64,000 nucleotides of DNA from the NCBI GenBank assembly GCA_013396915.1, contig VWZL01005013.1, positions 124,001-188,000 on the forward strand. The letters are read 5' to 3'. The notes beneath the pieces are model-generated. The model was not told the origin of the DNA. It did no database searches and saw nothing but the letters and a program-made list of their open reading frames with translations. The stretch is from Stercorarius parasiticus (Eukaryota; Chordata; Aves; Charadriiformes; Stercorariidae). The position numbers were made by a program, and so were the translations under genes. Position 1 is the stretch's first letter. Each line of letters starts with the position of its first letter. Shown one piece after another: positions 44,007-55,820 of the stretch.

Positions 44007-44681
44007 CTTAATGCCATAACTGAAGCTCTGGGCAAAATTTTCACCTTGCCTTTTCTGTGAAAGGTCCCAGTTCCATCACCAAGTATCAGACAGGTTTGCC
44101 TTATTTATTTTTTCAAGCTTGTGGCCACTGAGGCCCCAGTGTACAGCCTGCAGGATCACTTTACCTTTTTAGTGTTTCAGGGGCTGTTTTCCCCTCTTTA
44201 TTTTAAGGACTATCAACTAGCCTGGGTCTATTTCATATGCAGAGCCTCTGTGTTCGCATCACTGGGGATACCAGCACGTAACCTGAGACAAAACTTACAG
44301 CTTCTTACAAACCACTACCACTCTCACAACCACCTGCATGGCTTTGCAGAACCAGAACTTGACGCTTTTAATCCTGATTCTGTAGGGACTGCACTGTTTT
44401 ACAAGAGGGATGTTTGAAAAAGCACACTCCGACTGCGGCTATCATTCTTACATAAACTGTTTAAAAGAATTAATTTGTTTGACGCTCCTGAGAAGGGTAA
44501 CTTGGTGTACCAAAGCAATGCTTCTTTCTACAGATGCATTTACATGTTGTAATGCACAGGTGAGATGCTGTTATGCCATACGAAACATCTACCCAGAAAC
44601 ATGTGAACTCCAAGAGTAATGAGTAGTTCAGTTTCTCACCCCTGTACATCGTGACCCTGGGTCACATCAAGGATACCTTGA

Positions 44682-44694
44682 TTTTTTTTTTTTT
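44682..44694. repeat. Poly-T run (13)
   Basis: A homopolymer in the large intron; no adjacent retrocopy recognised. Confidence 0.9.
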
Positions 44695-45723
44695 CTATAC
44701 TGGTTCTGCTCCAGAAGTTTTATTCTGCTTCCTAATCCACCTTCAAACACAAGAATACCAGTTTTCAGGATGCAATAGTTCTCTGAATTTCATGGCGTTC
44801 CCATCCAGTTTGTGTTTGGAGAAAACATTGGGGACTAGATCAGAAACACTGACTTTGCTGTAGCAGGGGCCCAAAGCACGTGATTTCCCTGTACTTGGCT
44901 TAAGTACAATTACATCCAAGCAACCCAAGGCTAATGACTGAGCAAAAGTTTCTTCTCTTCCGAGTAGCCTCACCCACATTCATACCTTCTTGTATAATTC
45001 CCCTCACCTTTCCAGTGTGAGGAATCCTCTTGGTTCAGCAAGTGATGGTTGCACATGTGTTCAGAGAGGACTCGGAAAGGGCAAGCCAGGAGACAGGGAA
45101 GGAGCCATGCTGCTGTGGCTAGCTCCTGAGTTACTGCACACCAACTAGCTTAGGTACAGCTGTTTTACAATGCCATGGACTCTCCATTTTTCCATGCTCT
45201 AGTTAAAATAACTCCACAAGCCAGCACCTCCTTGCTATTATTCCCTCCATTATAACAATGATTTATCCCAGTCGATATTAACATCATTTTGCCTGTCGTA
45301 TTTCTGCCTGCCATCTTAATGGCTAGAGCAACAGTTCTCTGTGAAGGAAGGATGACTGTTAAATCATCTTCTCTTTTCAGGAGGTTGAGCTGATTTAGCA
45401 ATACTTTCTTTTTCACCATATGCCCGAGTTGTCTCTAGGCAGACCACCGACACAAACAGTTTGCTCTATAATTTTCCTTCTTCTCCTTTCTAATTATTCA
45501 GGTTTGCATTAAACAGTCACTCGTGTTTGTGCTTCCCTGCTGCTGCTCGCCTCTTCTAGCCCCACTCCCCCTTCCACCATACAATCCTGTCCTTGAGCAG
45601 GTCAAACCCTTAGCAACAGAAAGCAAATTTGTATGCAGTCTGAAAGGAGCACAGTAGCACTTTCTCTAATAGCACACTATTCATATCAACAGTCGGTATT
45701 AGTGACAAGGGAATTTAAAAAAC

Positions 45724-45738
45724 AAAAAAAAAAAAAAA
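45724..45738. repeat. Poly-A run (15)
   Basis: An A-run directly before the probable ancient repeat at 45748. Because it precedes rather than follows the repeat on the plus strand, it is not obviously that repeat's tail. Confidence 0.9.
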
Positions 45739-45747
45739 GAGAAAAAA

Positions 45748-45945
45748 CAGGAATTGCCATACCAATCAGACCTGTTGTCCGCCTGGTCCAGTATCCTTTC
45801 TCTGACAGCACTCAATACCCGCTTCAGAGGAAGGTGCAAGAAACCTTGTAATTATAGAATAACCTGATTAATACAGGAAGTTTCGTCCTAGCCCTAGGCA
45901 GTCAGCAGCTGACTCACCCGCTTGTCTGAAACATAAGATTTTATA
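45748..45945 (+). repeat. Probable ancient amniote interspersed repeat
   Basis: The run attgccataccaatcagacc, then ggtccagtatcctttctctga, then gcttcagaggaaggtgcaag and ataacctg, with an aagtttcgtcctagccc block, follows closely a consensus I recall as widespread in bird, crocodilian and turtle DNA. That consensus reads roughly as a 'gccatac-gatcagacc-tggtcca-ctagtccagtatcctgtctctgacagtgg' pattern. It is non-coding and diverged. I cannot name the family (a LINE 3' end or a SINE) without a search. A 15-A run (45724-45738) precedes it. Confidence 0.6.
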
Positions 45946-46000
45946 CCTGCTCTAATTTTTTTTTTTGAATCCTATATAATTTAATAGTGGAAGTCTCATT

Positions 46001-46027
46001 ACAAATGTACATTGCAAATGTACATTT
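46001..46027 (+). repeat. 13-bp tandem duplication
   Basis: CAAATGTACATT is repeated with one intervening base (G). The unit contains the palindrome TGTACA. This is simple slippage in AT-rich intron. Confidence 0.8.
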
Positions 46028-46139
46028 TAATCCTATGAAGCATTTTAGGCTTTACTGTAACCTGTAGCTGAGAGTTATATTTGCTAATTATATAGGTTGT
46101 ACTATTTTTATCACTGTTAAACTGCCTGCCATTCAATCT

Positions 46140-46450
46140 CATTGGATGTCCCTTTCAGGGACGTGGGAATAAGTGGGACAGGGAGTGTGATTCCACCTCC
46201 TGTTCCCTCGGTGTCTCACCTGGGAGCGGAGACGCCTGAAGAGGCGTACCGCAGTCAGCCTTTGGCTTGAGGCATTATCCTGGCGTGCAGCCTGCCTTCG
46301 TTCACATCCCCAACCTGAATCGGAAGGAGAAGAAAATGAACCCTCTCTTCGACACCCTGCATAAGCGCAATCGCTCCCACGGAGGACGGAGCAGCAGCAG
46401 CAGCGCTGCTCATGATTTTGTGAACGTCACACAAATCCTCCAGTCAATCT
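46140..46450. promoter_or_regulatory. CpG-rich patch inside the large intron
   Basis: About 16 CpG dinucleotides fall within roughly 300 bp, against very few in the flanking AT-rich kilobases. A small hairpin, ACGCCT-GAAG-AGGCGT (46232-46247), and a CAG-type triplet run (agcagcagcagcagcgctgc near 46393) lie inside. A 61-codon open frame (46267-46452, plus) covers part of it but lacks family similarity. It could be an internal promoter, an enhancer or a decayed GC-rich element; the sequence does not decide. Confidence 0.35.
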
Positions 46451-48321
46451 AGTCAACGTAGTTTCTGTACTTAGAGATGAAGGAATGTAATGCATTCAGT
46501 AAAGTGCTATATAACATCATACCCACAGGGCAGAAGGTGGCTCTTGTGGCTTCAAACTTTCATTATGGCCTTATGTACTAAAGTTGTCCTAAGGTACAAA
46601 CAGCAGCCACCTTTACAAAACCCAGGAAGATGAACACCACAGTAACAACCATCAAGGCTTTCACTACATTTTATATCCTTTGATTGTTTTCAGAACCTTC
46701 CAACAGAGCAAACTCCAGAGAAATATTTTGAGAAAGGACTAAACTACCAACAGGTGTGTACAACCTGCAGAACACATAGACGAGAAGGCTGAGGTAGGGC
46801 TAGACTTATCAAGACAAATTAAAAAAAAAAAAAGAGAGCTGAATGGTCTGATCCTCTTCTGTGCTTATTTATTTTGAAGTAAACTGATTAGCCGGCCATG
46901 AGCCTCAGTTTTGCATCTGATATAAATTAGTGACCCTTAATAAGCAGGATGCTTGATTGATATGTCATTAATACCATCAACAATTGTGTTCTGTCACTCC
47001 ACACAGCTGGCCAGCTCTGAGAAGTGGGTGTACAAGGAGGATCACGCAGGCCAGACACGCATAGAGGCACTCCACTTTCCACAAAACATGAATGAGTTTC
47101 CTCTTCTAAGCACAACAAGCACTGAAAGAATAAGATGAAGACTAATAAAGAAAATGTAGGTAACTATTTGAGTATAGAAGAATATAATGGCATTGCTGTA
47201 TTGTAAAGAAATAACGTACCGTGTATGCTTTGAGAATTTCGGATGTTGTGAGCTGCACTAGCTACCAAAGAACACAAACAAGGTGCCTTTGTTTTATGTA
47301 TGGGTCAAAAGCTGACATTCAAGACTTTCATATTTCAGGAATAGCATAGTTACTAAGACAAGCAGGGACACCCAGAACATAATGATTTCACAAGCCAAAA
47401 ATCACAAAGCTGATATATGCAGGATAGCATACCTTAGAAGAAAAAAGAATTGTTTGCCAGATACACCTAGAAGAAGTCTGGAAGAATTTAATGTTACTAA
47501 ATAGAAAAAAAAAAAATCAGCAAAAAATAACAGCAGGCGCTCAAGGTAACAAAATACGTTGTGACATGTTTCAACTGGTGTAGCAACCACGTCATACTAC
47601 CATAACAAGATTTGGAACGACTTACGATGAGCAGGTCTCTCCCAGCTCTGCTGGGACTGACCTGTGGTTTCAAGCCATGCAGTAATGCTGCAGGCTTTGA
47701 TCTCTGGGTGTGCTGCCTTTTATTTCACGCCTGAGGTCCCAGCTGTTTGCTCAGTTTGTTCCAGACGGGAGCACAGAAGCAAGCTAATATGCATGAAGTA
47801 CAGATGGTCAGGGTCCTTAGAGTAAAATAGGGAGCAAACCAAACTGGTAATGCAGACAGACCCTGTCCTCCTCTCTGAGGCCATGACAAGAGTTAAAGGA
47901 AGCATAACGAATAGCATCTCTTGCAAATAAGGATATGGCAATATGGTGACCTAAAAGACCCCTCTAAAAATTTATTTTAAGAATGTAATAACTAACTGCA
48001 CCTTACTGAGACAACTGTGCTTTGAGTGCACACTGGAAGGGCTACACTTCCTTTCAGTAAATCTGATTTCAGACTCTAGTGTTTTATTTGAACAATAGAA
48101 GCCAGATCCACAAAAATACCGAAGTACTTATTACCTTAGGAATTAGATAGGAATAGGAATCAAAAGGGTATGACTTTCCATGGCAGCAAACATTACTTCA
48201 ACTTGCACCTTAAGAGTGCACTTGCAGGGCAGCTTAAGCCAACACAAGCCTGTTGCAGCCTGGTTCCCGCATCGGTCAGGTATTTTCGGTGCGTCAGCAA
48301 TGCTGCTCATCACCAGGCATT

Positions 48322-48400
48322 AGCCTGCTCTGAGCAGGAGGTTGGACCAGCTGACCTTCAGAGGTTTCTTCCATCCTAAACTAATCCGCAACTCTATCAG
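48322..48400 (+). mobile_element. CR1 3'-tail fragment
   Basis: The short stretch cctgctctgagcaggaggt, followed by tggaccagctgaccttcag and aggtttcttccatcctaaa, is the characteristic CR1 3' untranslated tail. In bird copies this reads as a 'tggactagatgacctccagaggtcccttccaacc' type sentence. It is on the plus strand, antisense to FRMPD4. The terminal octamer repeat is degraded (ctaatccgcaactctatcag). It is heavily 5'-truncated, as most CR1 insertions are. Confidence 0.8.
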
Positions 48401-51400
48401 ACCATGTGGAGGACTGGGCTCAGAACTAAACTGACATAAAATTAACGGCTTTTTCTGTAGGATTGATTTTTTTATTACCTTTTGCCAGTTTATTTTCCTC
48501 TATCAACTCCCCTCCACGTCTGACAAGCAGCAAGACTAATACAAGGGGAAGGGTGAAAATGTACAGGTCTGAAAATCAGTAAGATTGTAGTAGTGGTGAC
48601 TTAGGTGAGCCAAAACTGCCATGAGGCTAAACCCTTTGTGGACAAAATCAGCCCAAACCTTCCTGCTTTGCATGCTATCTTCCTGAAACCCTGCACTCAC
48701 ACCAAATACATTTTTAATACATTTCGTGTTTGGATTCAAATCAGTGTTACAGAAATTTCTCATAATCATATACTACACAGCGTATATAATAAATGCAAAG
48801 AAAAGAGCCCTTTAAAATGGTTAAATATACACTGCAAGCTATTTCATATTAAAGACCCAGCTTAATACAGAAACACACTAGAAGAATACCAGATGACTGC
48901 CGTCCTCCCATATTGAAATGTATTACTTATCTCATGAGGCTATTTCAAGTAAAAGTAGCAAGTTAAAAGGGAATGGGTGAAGTTCTGAAACTTTAATTTA
49001 CTGTGGCCTAAACTTAAGGAAAAGTATTTTAGAGGTTTGCAAAATGACCCTGGTTTCACCATCTGTACAGAAGAGATAATGAATTGATAGCGACATCTCA
49101 TAACATTTTGATAAAATGCTCTTCTTGGACTTTTACAAAAGTGCTGCCTGGCGATGGAAGCTGCCCCTGATTAGCTCAGGCCATAGGGGCTTTCAGAAAT
49201 CTGAAAGAAACCAAATTTGCTTCAGCAGAAAGAATAAACATCACTTCCCATTCACGCCTGAAAGCATTTGCACTGACGCTATATAATTACTTTTCATTTC
49301 ACCAAAAGATTCTCCTGGATTCTCTGTTCCTCCCGTAATTTCAAAACGACAATATGTCTGCTTGCAGTTGAATGGATATGTACATATGGCACTAAGTAAA
49401 TTATTTAACTAAAAAGCAGTTAATGTTGCTATGAATTATGTTATTTGCTTGTACAGAACTCATGCGCGCATTTCATTGTGATAATACCTGGTTTATACAT
49501 CTTTAATCAAAACCAAGCAGAGGATTTGAATTGCTTTTTCTCCTTCAGTGTGATGCAATTTGTTAATCTGTATGGCTATAAAAAGCCTTGGAGGCAATAT
49601 GAGATGCTGTCTCGCTGATCTCTCCTGCATTTATTGACATCACTGTCAACAACCATCTCACTATTTCATTCCTAAAATCCAGGAGTGAAAAGTAAAGGAA
49701 AGAATATTAAGTAGTGTTTTCATTTATGTTTCATGTAGTATTTGCAAAAGCAGTTGTTCTGAAAGCCAGAGAGGGTTTCTGCTTGGCCAAATAACAGGCT
49801 CTGTAAGGACAGCTACTATGTACCTCCACAGAGGAATCGCTGGCAAAGTCACTAGGTGTATTCAGTCTTTGGTCATTCTTCTAAAATGAAGATATATGTG
49901 GTGACTACTCAGTCACATCATAGTAACTAGTGGGGCTGACATTCACGAGTAACGGCAGATAGATGGTGATTCGGTACAGCAGTACGTGGTTCCAAACGGT
50001 TTCCCGGTTTCATTCAGTTTCTGAAGGCACTGGGGTTTAATGCATCCTGGGGGACTGTCATTTCACGGGAGATGCATTACTACTCTGGAGACACGGATGG
50101 TGCATGTGTTGGAGCCAATGCTGTTGCTGTAAAACACCTGATACAAGAATATGTCCTATAACCGCAATATGTACATACAGAGCATTGTTCAACTTGTGCC
50201 TAAGACTGCTCAGAGATATCAATGGGTAAGAAAGTCTGGCACAAAATATCAAAGGCTTCTGTGGACCAGCTTCCTCAGAGGTCTCATTCTCTCGATCCCT
50301 TAAAGCAGTTTATTTTTTTTTCCCACACAGCCTGCTATCTACATGCAGAGAAAAATGGTAGAAAGACCAGGGCCACAAAGAGAACGGAGAGCAAGCACCT
50401 TATAAGAACATGGGAAAAAAAAAACAACTACCACAACAGCAACACAACAACAACAACCCTAATGTTACTTAAGGCATAACTGGCACTGCCTGTTATGGAT
50501 TTTTGTTCCTAGATCCAGTTTTCTGCATTTAAGAGAGGGATATGGCACTTTAAGGTACTAAAAGGCAATCCAAAAAATAAACAAAATAATCATTAGCTAT
50601 TGAGAGTTAGAAAACGTTCCCAAATTGCAAAATTATTGAGTACTAATGCACTGCATTTTATAAGCCGCAGCTGTTTATAGCTACACAACAAGTGCAGCAT
50701 CCCATTATGTGACCAGTGAGAAAAGAGGAGGAATCAAATGTGGTGCCTGTCCACAGAAGCAGGGTATTAAATGTTCAAATGAATTTAAAGTCACGCAGAG
50801 GAGAACTTACCAACAGTCTGCAGAAAAAATGGACACCCAAGGTGTGCAGGTCCCTTCACTAACTCGAGTAACAGAAGCAGCAGAGTCACATCTGCACAGT
50901 ACTTTGGAGGCTCACCTATACTTCCGGACAAGCCGAATCAGTTCAGGCAGAAAACCTATGCTAATACAGTTACATTGTGCCTGGCATTCAGCTTCACATT
51001 GTCCAGCCCTGCACCCAGTGTGTCTTACAGACATGCAAAGCATGACAAATGCTTGTTCAAGGAAGAAAAAACAGCATTTCAAAGTCAGCTTTTGAGCCCT
51101 CACTAACCCAGACAACTTGGCCCAATTTGGACAGGTCTGAAATCGCTCTAAATCTTGAAAGCCCGCAGGACACCACACTGCTACAAATTTTGTTTTGGCT
51201 CCAAAAGGAAATGTCTCCCAGGAAGCCAAGGCACGCACCCCGGGCAAAGGGAGGAGGAAGAGAAAGCAGAGCAATGGGGATCCTCGTCCTTACACTGCAC
51301 AATTCTGGTTTTGCAGATGAAGGATCTTGAGTGAATTAAGGGCTTTTAATGGTCAATTTTAAGTCTGGACTTATTTAAGTCTGATCCTTCTACTCTATAT

Positions 51401-51537
51401 TAAAAGAAAGAATTGTAATTCTCATCCAGGACTTTTTTAAGCACCTGCAAGTTTCCAAACAGAATTAAGAACACAAAAATGAAATAATAACTAAAAAAAC
51501 CAACCCTTCACATAACAGAATCAAAATGCTAGCCTTA

Positions 51538-51567
51538 AAAATGGGATGTTAGCTAACATCCCATTTT
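51538..51567. repeat. Perfect 30-bp palindrome
   Basis: The left arm AAAATGGGATGTTAG (51538-51552) is followed without spacer by its exact reverse complement (51553-51567). The match breaks at the next base on each side. It lies about 640 bp downstream (in gene sense) of the WW-exon donor. No known element is recognised; the zero-base spacer allows a cruciform, or a hairpin in RNA with a strained loop. Confidence 0.95.
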
Positions 51568-52208
51568 AGTGAAGAAGTTCTAAAGCCACATAAGAGTACA
51601 TTTGCTAGAACAGCACTCTGTATTTTATCCAAGCCACTTAAGAGATTTTAAAGAATAATTATGCACAGTTTTCACCGGGAACAGAAAAGCCAATTTTGTT
51701 TACGATCACATCATCCACATTGACATTTATTTTGCAAGCCTTTAAATTCAGACCTAAAGGACTATGGGAAAATCTAAGAATTAGAATATTTATACATGAT
51801 CAAAATAAACACTTTCTCATTACTAGTATAATGAATATATTAGACAAACTAAAAGAGCTCACATGGCAGAGACGGAGGAGAATTGTTAGTCTCAGTCAGA
51901 ACTGACCTTTTGCCTCATTCTTTAAACATGGCATTTTTATTTTTATTTTTTTGTTAACGACATTTGTTATAATTCCTTGACAAATTACATGCCCTTATAT
52001 TATCAGCATTTTCTTGGGTAAATGAAATAACCAAGTACCAAAACAAGAAGCAGTAAAGTACAGTCAGAGCTACCCCCGTGCAAGAAATCAAAACAGCTGA
52101 ACATAAATTGTGTAGGGCAGAAGCAGGAATTGGGATTCCAAGGAGATACAGTAAGAGCAGGGCTGCAGTGCTGCGCTACAGACTGCACAGCTCACACTGC
52201 TCACTTAC

Positions 52209-52325
52209 TTGATGAAGTAGTCTCTTCCATCTCTGTTTGCCGTCATCTCCCATCCATAAGGTGTCCCCTGGGTCAAGCTCCAGGTCCCTGAAGGGTGAGG
52301 CCAGCCTGAAGACTTGTTCCTGTGG
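52209..52325 (-). CDS. FRMPD4: FRMPD4 coding exon: end of leader and first half of WW domain
   Basis: FRMPD4 (Preso) is a postsynaptic scaffold that links PSD-95, group I mGluR/Homer and beta-Pix and promotes dendritic spine growth. This 117-bp exon begins with one base completing a split codon, then 38 codons, then two bases (AA) of a split Asn codon. The peptide includes HRNKSSGW, then PSGTW, then [17 protein letters not shown]. The last stretch is the first half of a WW domain (first signature Trp, then the Gly/Tyr-Phe strand) and matches remembered vertebrate FRMPD4 almost exactly, while the leader is more diverged. The acceptor is a long pyrimidine tract ending ttgcag at 52326-52331, and the donor is GTAAGT at 52208-52203. 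The frame is supported by exact phase match with the exon at 8302-8462. The first coding exon is not in the window. FRMPD1 and FRMPD3 are unlikely, because I associate the WW domain with FRMPD4. Confidence 0.93.
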
Positions 52326-52366
52326 CTGCAATTTTGGGAGGGGTAGGGGGAAAGAGAGAAGAGGGG
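52326..52366 (-). other. Splice acceptor and pyrimidine tract of the WW exon, G-rich on the plus strand
   Basis: Read on the minus strand, this is a near-continuous C/T tract followed by ttgcag, the acceptor for the FRMPD4 exon ending at 52325. The complementary plus strand carries G runs at 52336-52338, 52340-52343, 52346-52350 and 52363-52366. The first three have 1-2 base loops and the last a 12-base loop. This is compatible with, but does not prove, a G-quadruplex on the DNA template strand of the gene. Confidence 0.7.
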
Positions 52367-55300
52367 AAAAAAACCCAACAACAAAAGTTATTTGGCTGTT
52401 ATATTTACTCTTCCAATTTACTTATTTCACATCATTCACTTGGCATCCAAATACTTTCACAGTTGTGAAATATACAGCCAAAACCCAGGCAAGGGAAAAC
52501 AGGTTTGCAGGCCTACTTACATTTGTAATATTTTCCCAGTAAGTGGAAAGATACACTGTCATTTCTAATGGTCTTTGAGCCCAAGCTTTGGCAGGTGAAT
52601 CAGTCCCACACCCACAATACTCATTTTCAATAGTTTTCAGTACAAGAGATGGAGAGCACTTTCATTCACTGCCATCCCCTGGTCAAATGCCAGTTCTCAA
52701 TAGAGTTTTATCCAAAAATCCTCCATGAACCAAACCAAGCCAAACCAAAGAACCCACCACATGGCTGCACGTCACACACGTGGCGCAGTGCCTGGCATGA
52801 GAAGAAACATCAATACCGACTCTCATTGCTAGCAAACCAAACCATTTTTTGCTTCACATGTCGGAACAAAGGAGGATTGTAACACTTCTTTATATGGATG
52901 CTAAATTGATTCAACATGCAGATGTTGTTGCACTTGATTGTTATCCATTAAGCTCTTCCTCCAAATAACTTTTGAAAGGCTGGAGTATCTCTGAGCACAC
53001 ACTTACATATCACTGCTCAAGCACTCTCTGGTAGTATTCCCACCCCCGAGCAAAGGCCAAGTCATACTGTCTTAAAGGAGTAGCTTACACAGCTCACCTA
53101 ACTAAGGGAAATTGAGCAGCGCTCCCAAGGAACAGTATTTCCCCACTAGATCTGAAACATTTTGTGAGGTGCTCCACACAAAAAAAAGATACAGCTAGCA
53201 AAAATCCCCCCAGTTTACCACAGGAAACCCCAGCTTTTGCACTGCTGCTTTACCCCTCACTTGCAGGAATTAAGCTAGATGTTACTACACATTCCCACTT
53301 TCTGCTGTGGGACTTAGAGGTATAGAAGGCAACAAGTAGGTCTTTCAGCAAAATTAACCAGGTCATGAATATCTATATACAATCTGAAAAGGAGAAAGAG
53401 CAGGAGAAGGAGGCAGGGCAACCAAAGATGCTGAAGACCGGCTGAGAGCGCATCCCAGACAGGCAAAGATGAATCAGCACAAAACACTGAACACCATCTG
53501 AAATTTAGACCAAACCCATATAAAATAAGAACATGTTTTTAATGAGTTGCCTTCTCCCTCTCTGCCTTTTCTCTACCAATCAAACATATTACAGTTTAGT
53601 TTTACTTGCTAGATTTATTTAAGTTCAAATGCTAGCAAGGAACTTAATATCTCTTGCCTTAGAGATGTAAGAACTTATTTCCTTTAAAGAAAGAGCAGTG
53701 TAACCTGGCGAACACTCTTCTAAAAGAACAGAATGGGTCTCCATGGACAACTCAACGATTCATTGCAAATTGCTAAACTCAACAAAGTTGTACACCATTA
53801 ATCTTTCCCAAAGGGGGAACGCATCATTAAAAACAAACTAGCTACTTCCCCCTCCCCCTTTATTTCAAGGATTAATCACTACTGAGAAAAGATATGGTGC
53901 TTCAAAATATAATTTACATGTAAAGTAGAGCATTACAATGGAGTGCTAGATATCATCTGATTTACCAATTACATTAAGTACTCTATCTTCAAGGAGTAGA
54001 AAAACATTTCTGTTAGCACAATCAAACACTGGTATTTGCCATAAGTCGGGGCTTAAGTCTAATATTTGAACATGCTAGAAATCTTAATAAAATTAGTTAC
54101 TCATGGCTAACAAAACACATAAATGTCAGATATGCTACATTACCCCAAATAAATGCAACTAACCCATTCCTGATCAAAGGAATGAATTAAAAACCAGGCA
54201 TCTGAGGAAAGAAAACAAATACTTTAAACAGTCTCTCATGCAGTTTCATGTAAAGTTGAGTTTAAACATTCCTGTTTCTCCACATGCTTGACAGAGGGAG
54301 AAAGGGTGGTCTCCATCTTTTAGATGAGAGCCATCCTATGACCTAAGAATGACAGCTTAACTACATCTATAGACTTCAAATTACACTTTAGGAGTATTTG
54401 GGATCCTGAACACTGCAGTTAACTAAATAAAGTAACCTATTTTATCTGGACTATAAAGGAATACCCATGCATTTAACACTGTTCACTTTAATTAAATGTG
54501 TTTCACAACCTCTGTGCTATAGTTCCTCCATCTGTAAAATGGGTACATAGACATTTAAATTCCCACGTAAAGCACATCAAGCTTCTATTATCAGATAATT
54601 TGTAGGAGCACAGGACAGTGATAATGATCAATACTATTCCTCTCTGCATTCAAACTAAGGGCTCATCTTTGTATGGATTATAACATTAATGGATTTTAAG
54701 GTAAATTTAATTCTCCTGAAAGCTTTCTTTGAGCCCTTAAAACATGAATGGTGTCAGAACTTATCATAAATGATGGGTAATAACTGTCCTACTTAACTAT
54801 GGATATGTCTGTATCTGATCTAGTCCTCCAGACTTTCTTATAATCAGTGGGAGAGAAATTAGCACTTGAGACACTGTATACACCTACATTAGATGTGTGC
54901 AAATTCGAGGAGGTGGCTCCAGACATGGGAAAAACCAAATCAAATACGCACAGAATGTTTCCTATAGTCATTGTGCAATTCAATAATAAACACTGATGTC
55001 ATAACAACAAAACAAGGTTTTTACACTGAAAGGTGGTTAGTGCTGGTGATTCCCAGCTGCCTGTACAGTCTGATAAAATGAAAGAATAAACAATTATTTT
55101 CGTCTATACACCTCCATCCACTTGTTGAATATTATTCTGCTTGCCTGCAAGGATTCTGTTCAATAGCCACTACAAGGGACAAAAGCTGGCAAAGATGAGA
55201 CAAATGCCAGAAGGAATATCAAAGTCTCTGGAGGAAACCATAAGCAGGTGAGGCATTTTACCTGGAGGAAGGACAAAGCCATCTTAGTGGGCTTTAAGTC

Positions 55301-55784
55301 AAGAGGATACCTCAGTGGTGAGGAAGATCATCAGGCCGGGAGAAGCTGGTCCAAATACTGCCTCCCTGCAGGTGATCTTGGATAAATCCCTCAGCACTCT
55401 GATCACCATTTGCCACATCCTTCCCTCACAGGCAAAGGAGGAGCACACTAAAAATGCTTACGTTTCTGGAAGACCTGCACACTTCCAAAGACCAGAAAGA
55501 TCAAGAAAAAGCGCGCCTATAGCCAGCAAGCCTGCCCACGGAGGAAGCGCTGGCACCACCGTAACTCACTGCTTGCTCTCCATCACCACTCTTGCTTGCT
55601 CAACAGGAATCATACCTGTTGCTGGAGTGCACGTCACTGCATAGGTCTTCGGTGGCAAACTTCATGATGAAAGCCTAAGCCAGCATCATGCCAGCAGAGC
55701 TCTGAAAGCAAGGCAACGTTAGCTATGATATCCCATCAACTTGCTTTTGACATTCTTGATGCAGAAGCAGAAAACCTGATCCCT

Positions 55785-55820
55785 CACATTGAACAATCCT
55801 TCACATTGAACAATCAGTTC
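55785..55820 (+). repeat. Short tandem duplication
   Basis: TCACATTGAACAATC occurs twice in direct succession with a 1-2 base offset. It is a local duplication in intron sequence. Confidence 0.8.

Noticed and set aside
46267..46452. 61-codon plus-strand frame in the CpG-rich patch
   Set aside because: Ser run from a CAG-type triplet tract, no family match, no good donor; more likely a by-product of base composition.
50709..51302. 128-codon plus-strand and 120-codon minus-strand open frames
   Set aside because: They overlap on opposite strands, have no recognisable domain, and fall in a slightly GC-richer part of the intron where stops are rarer.
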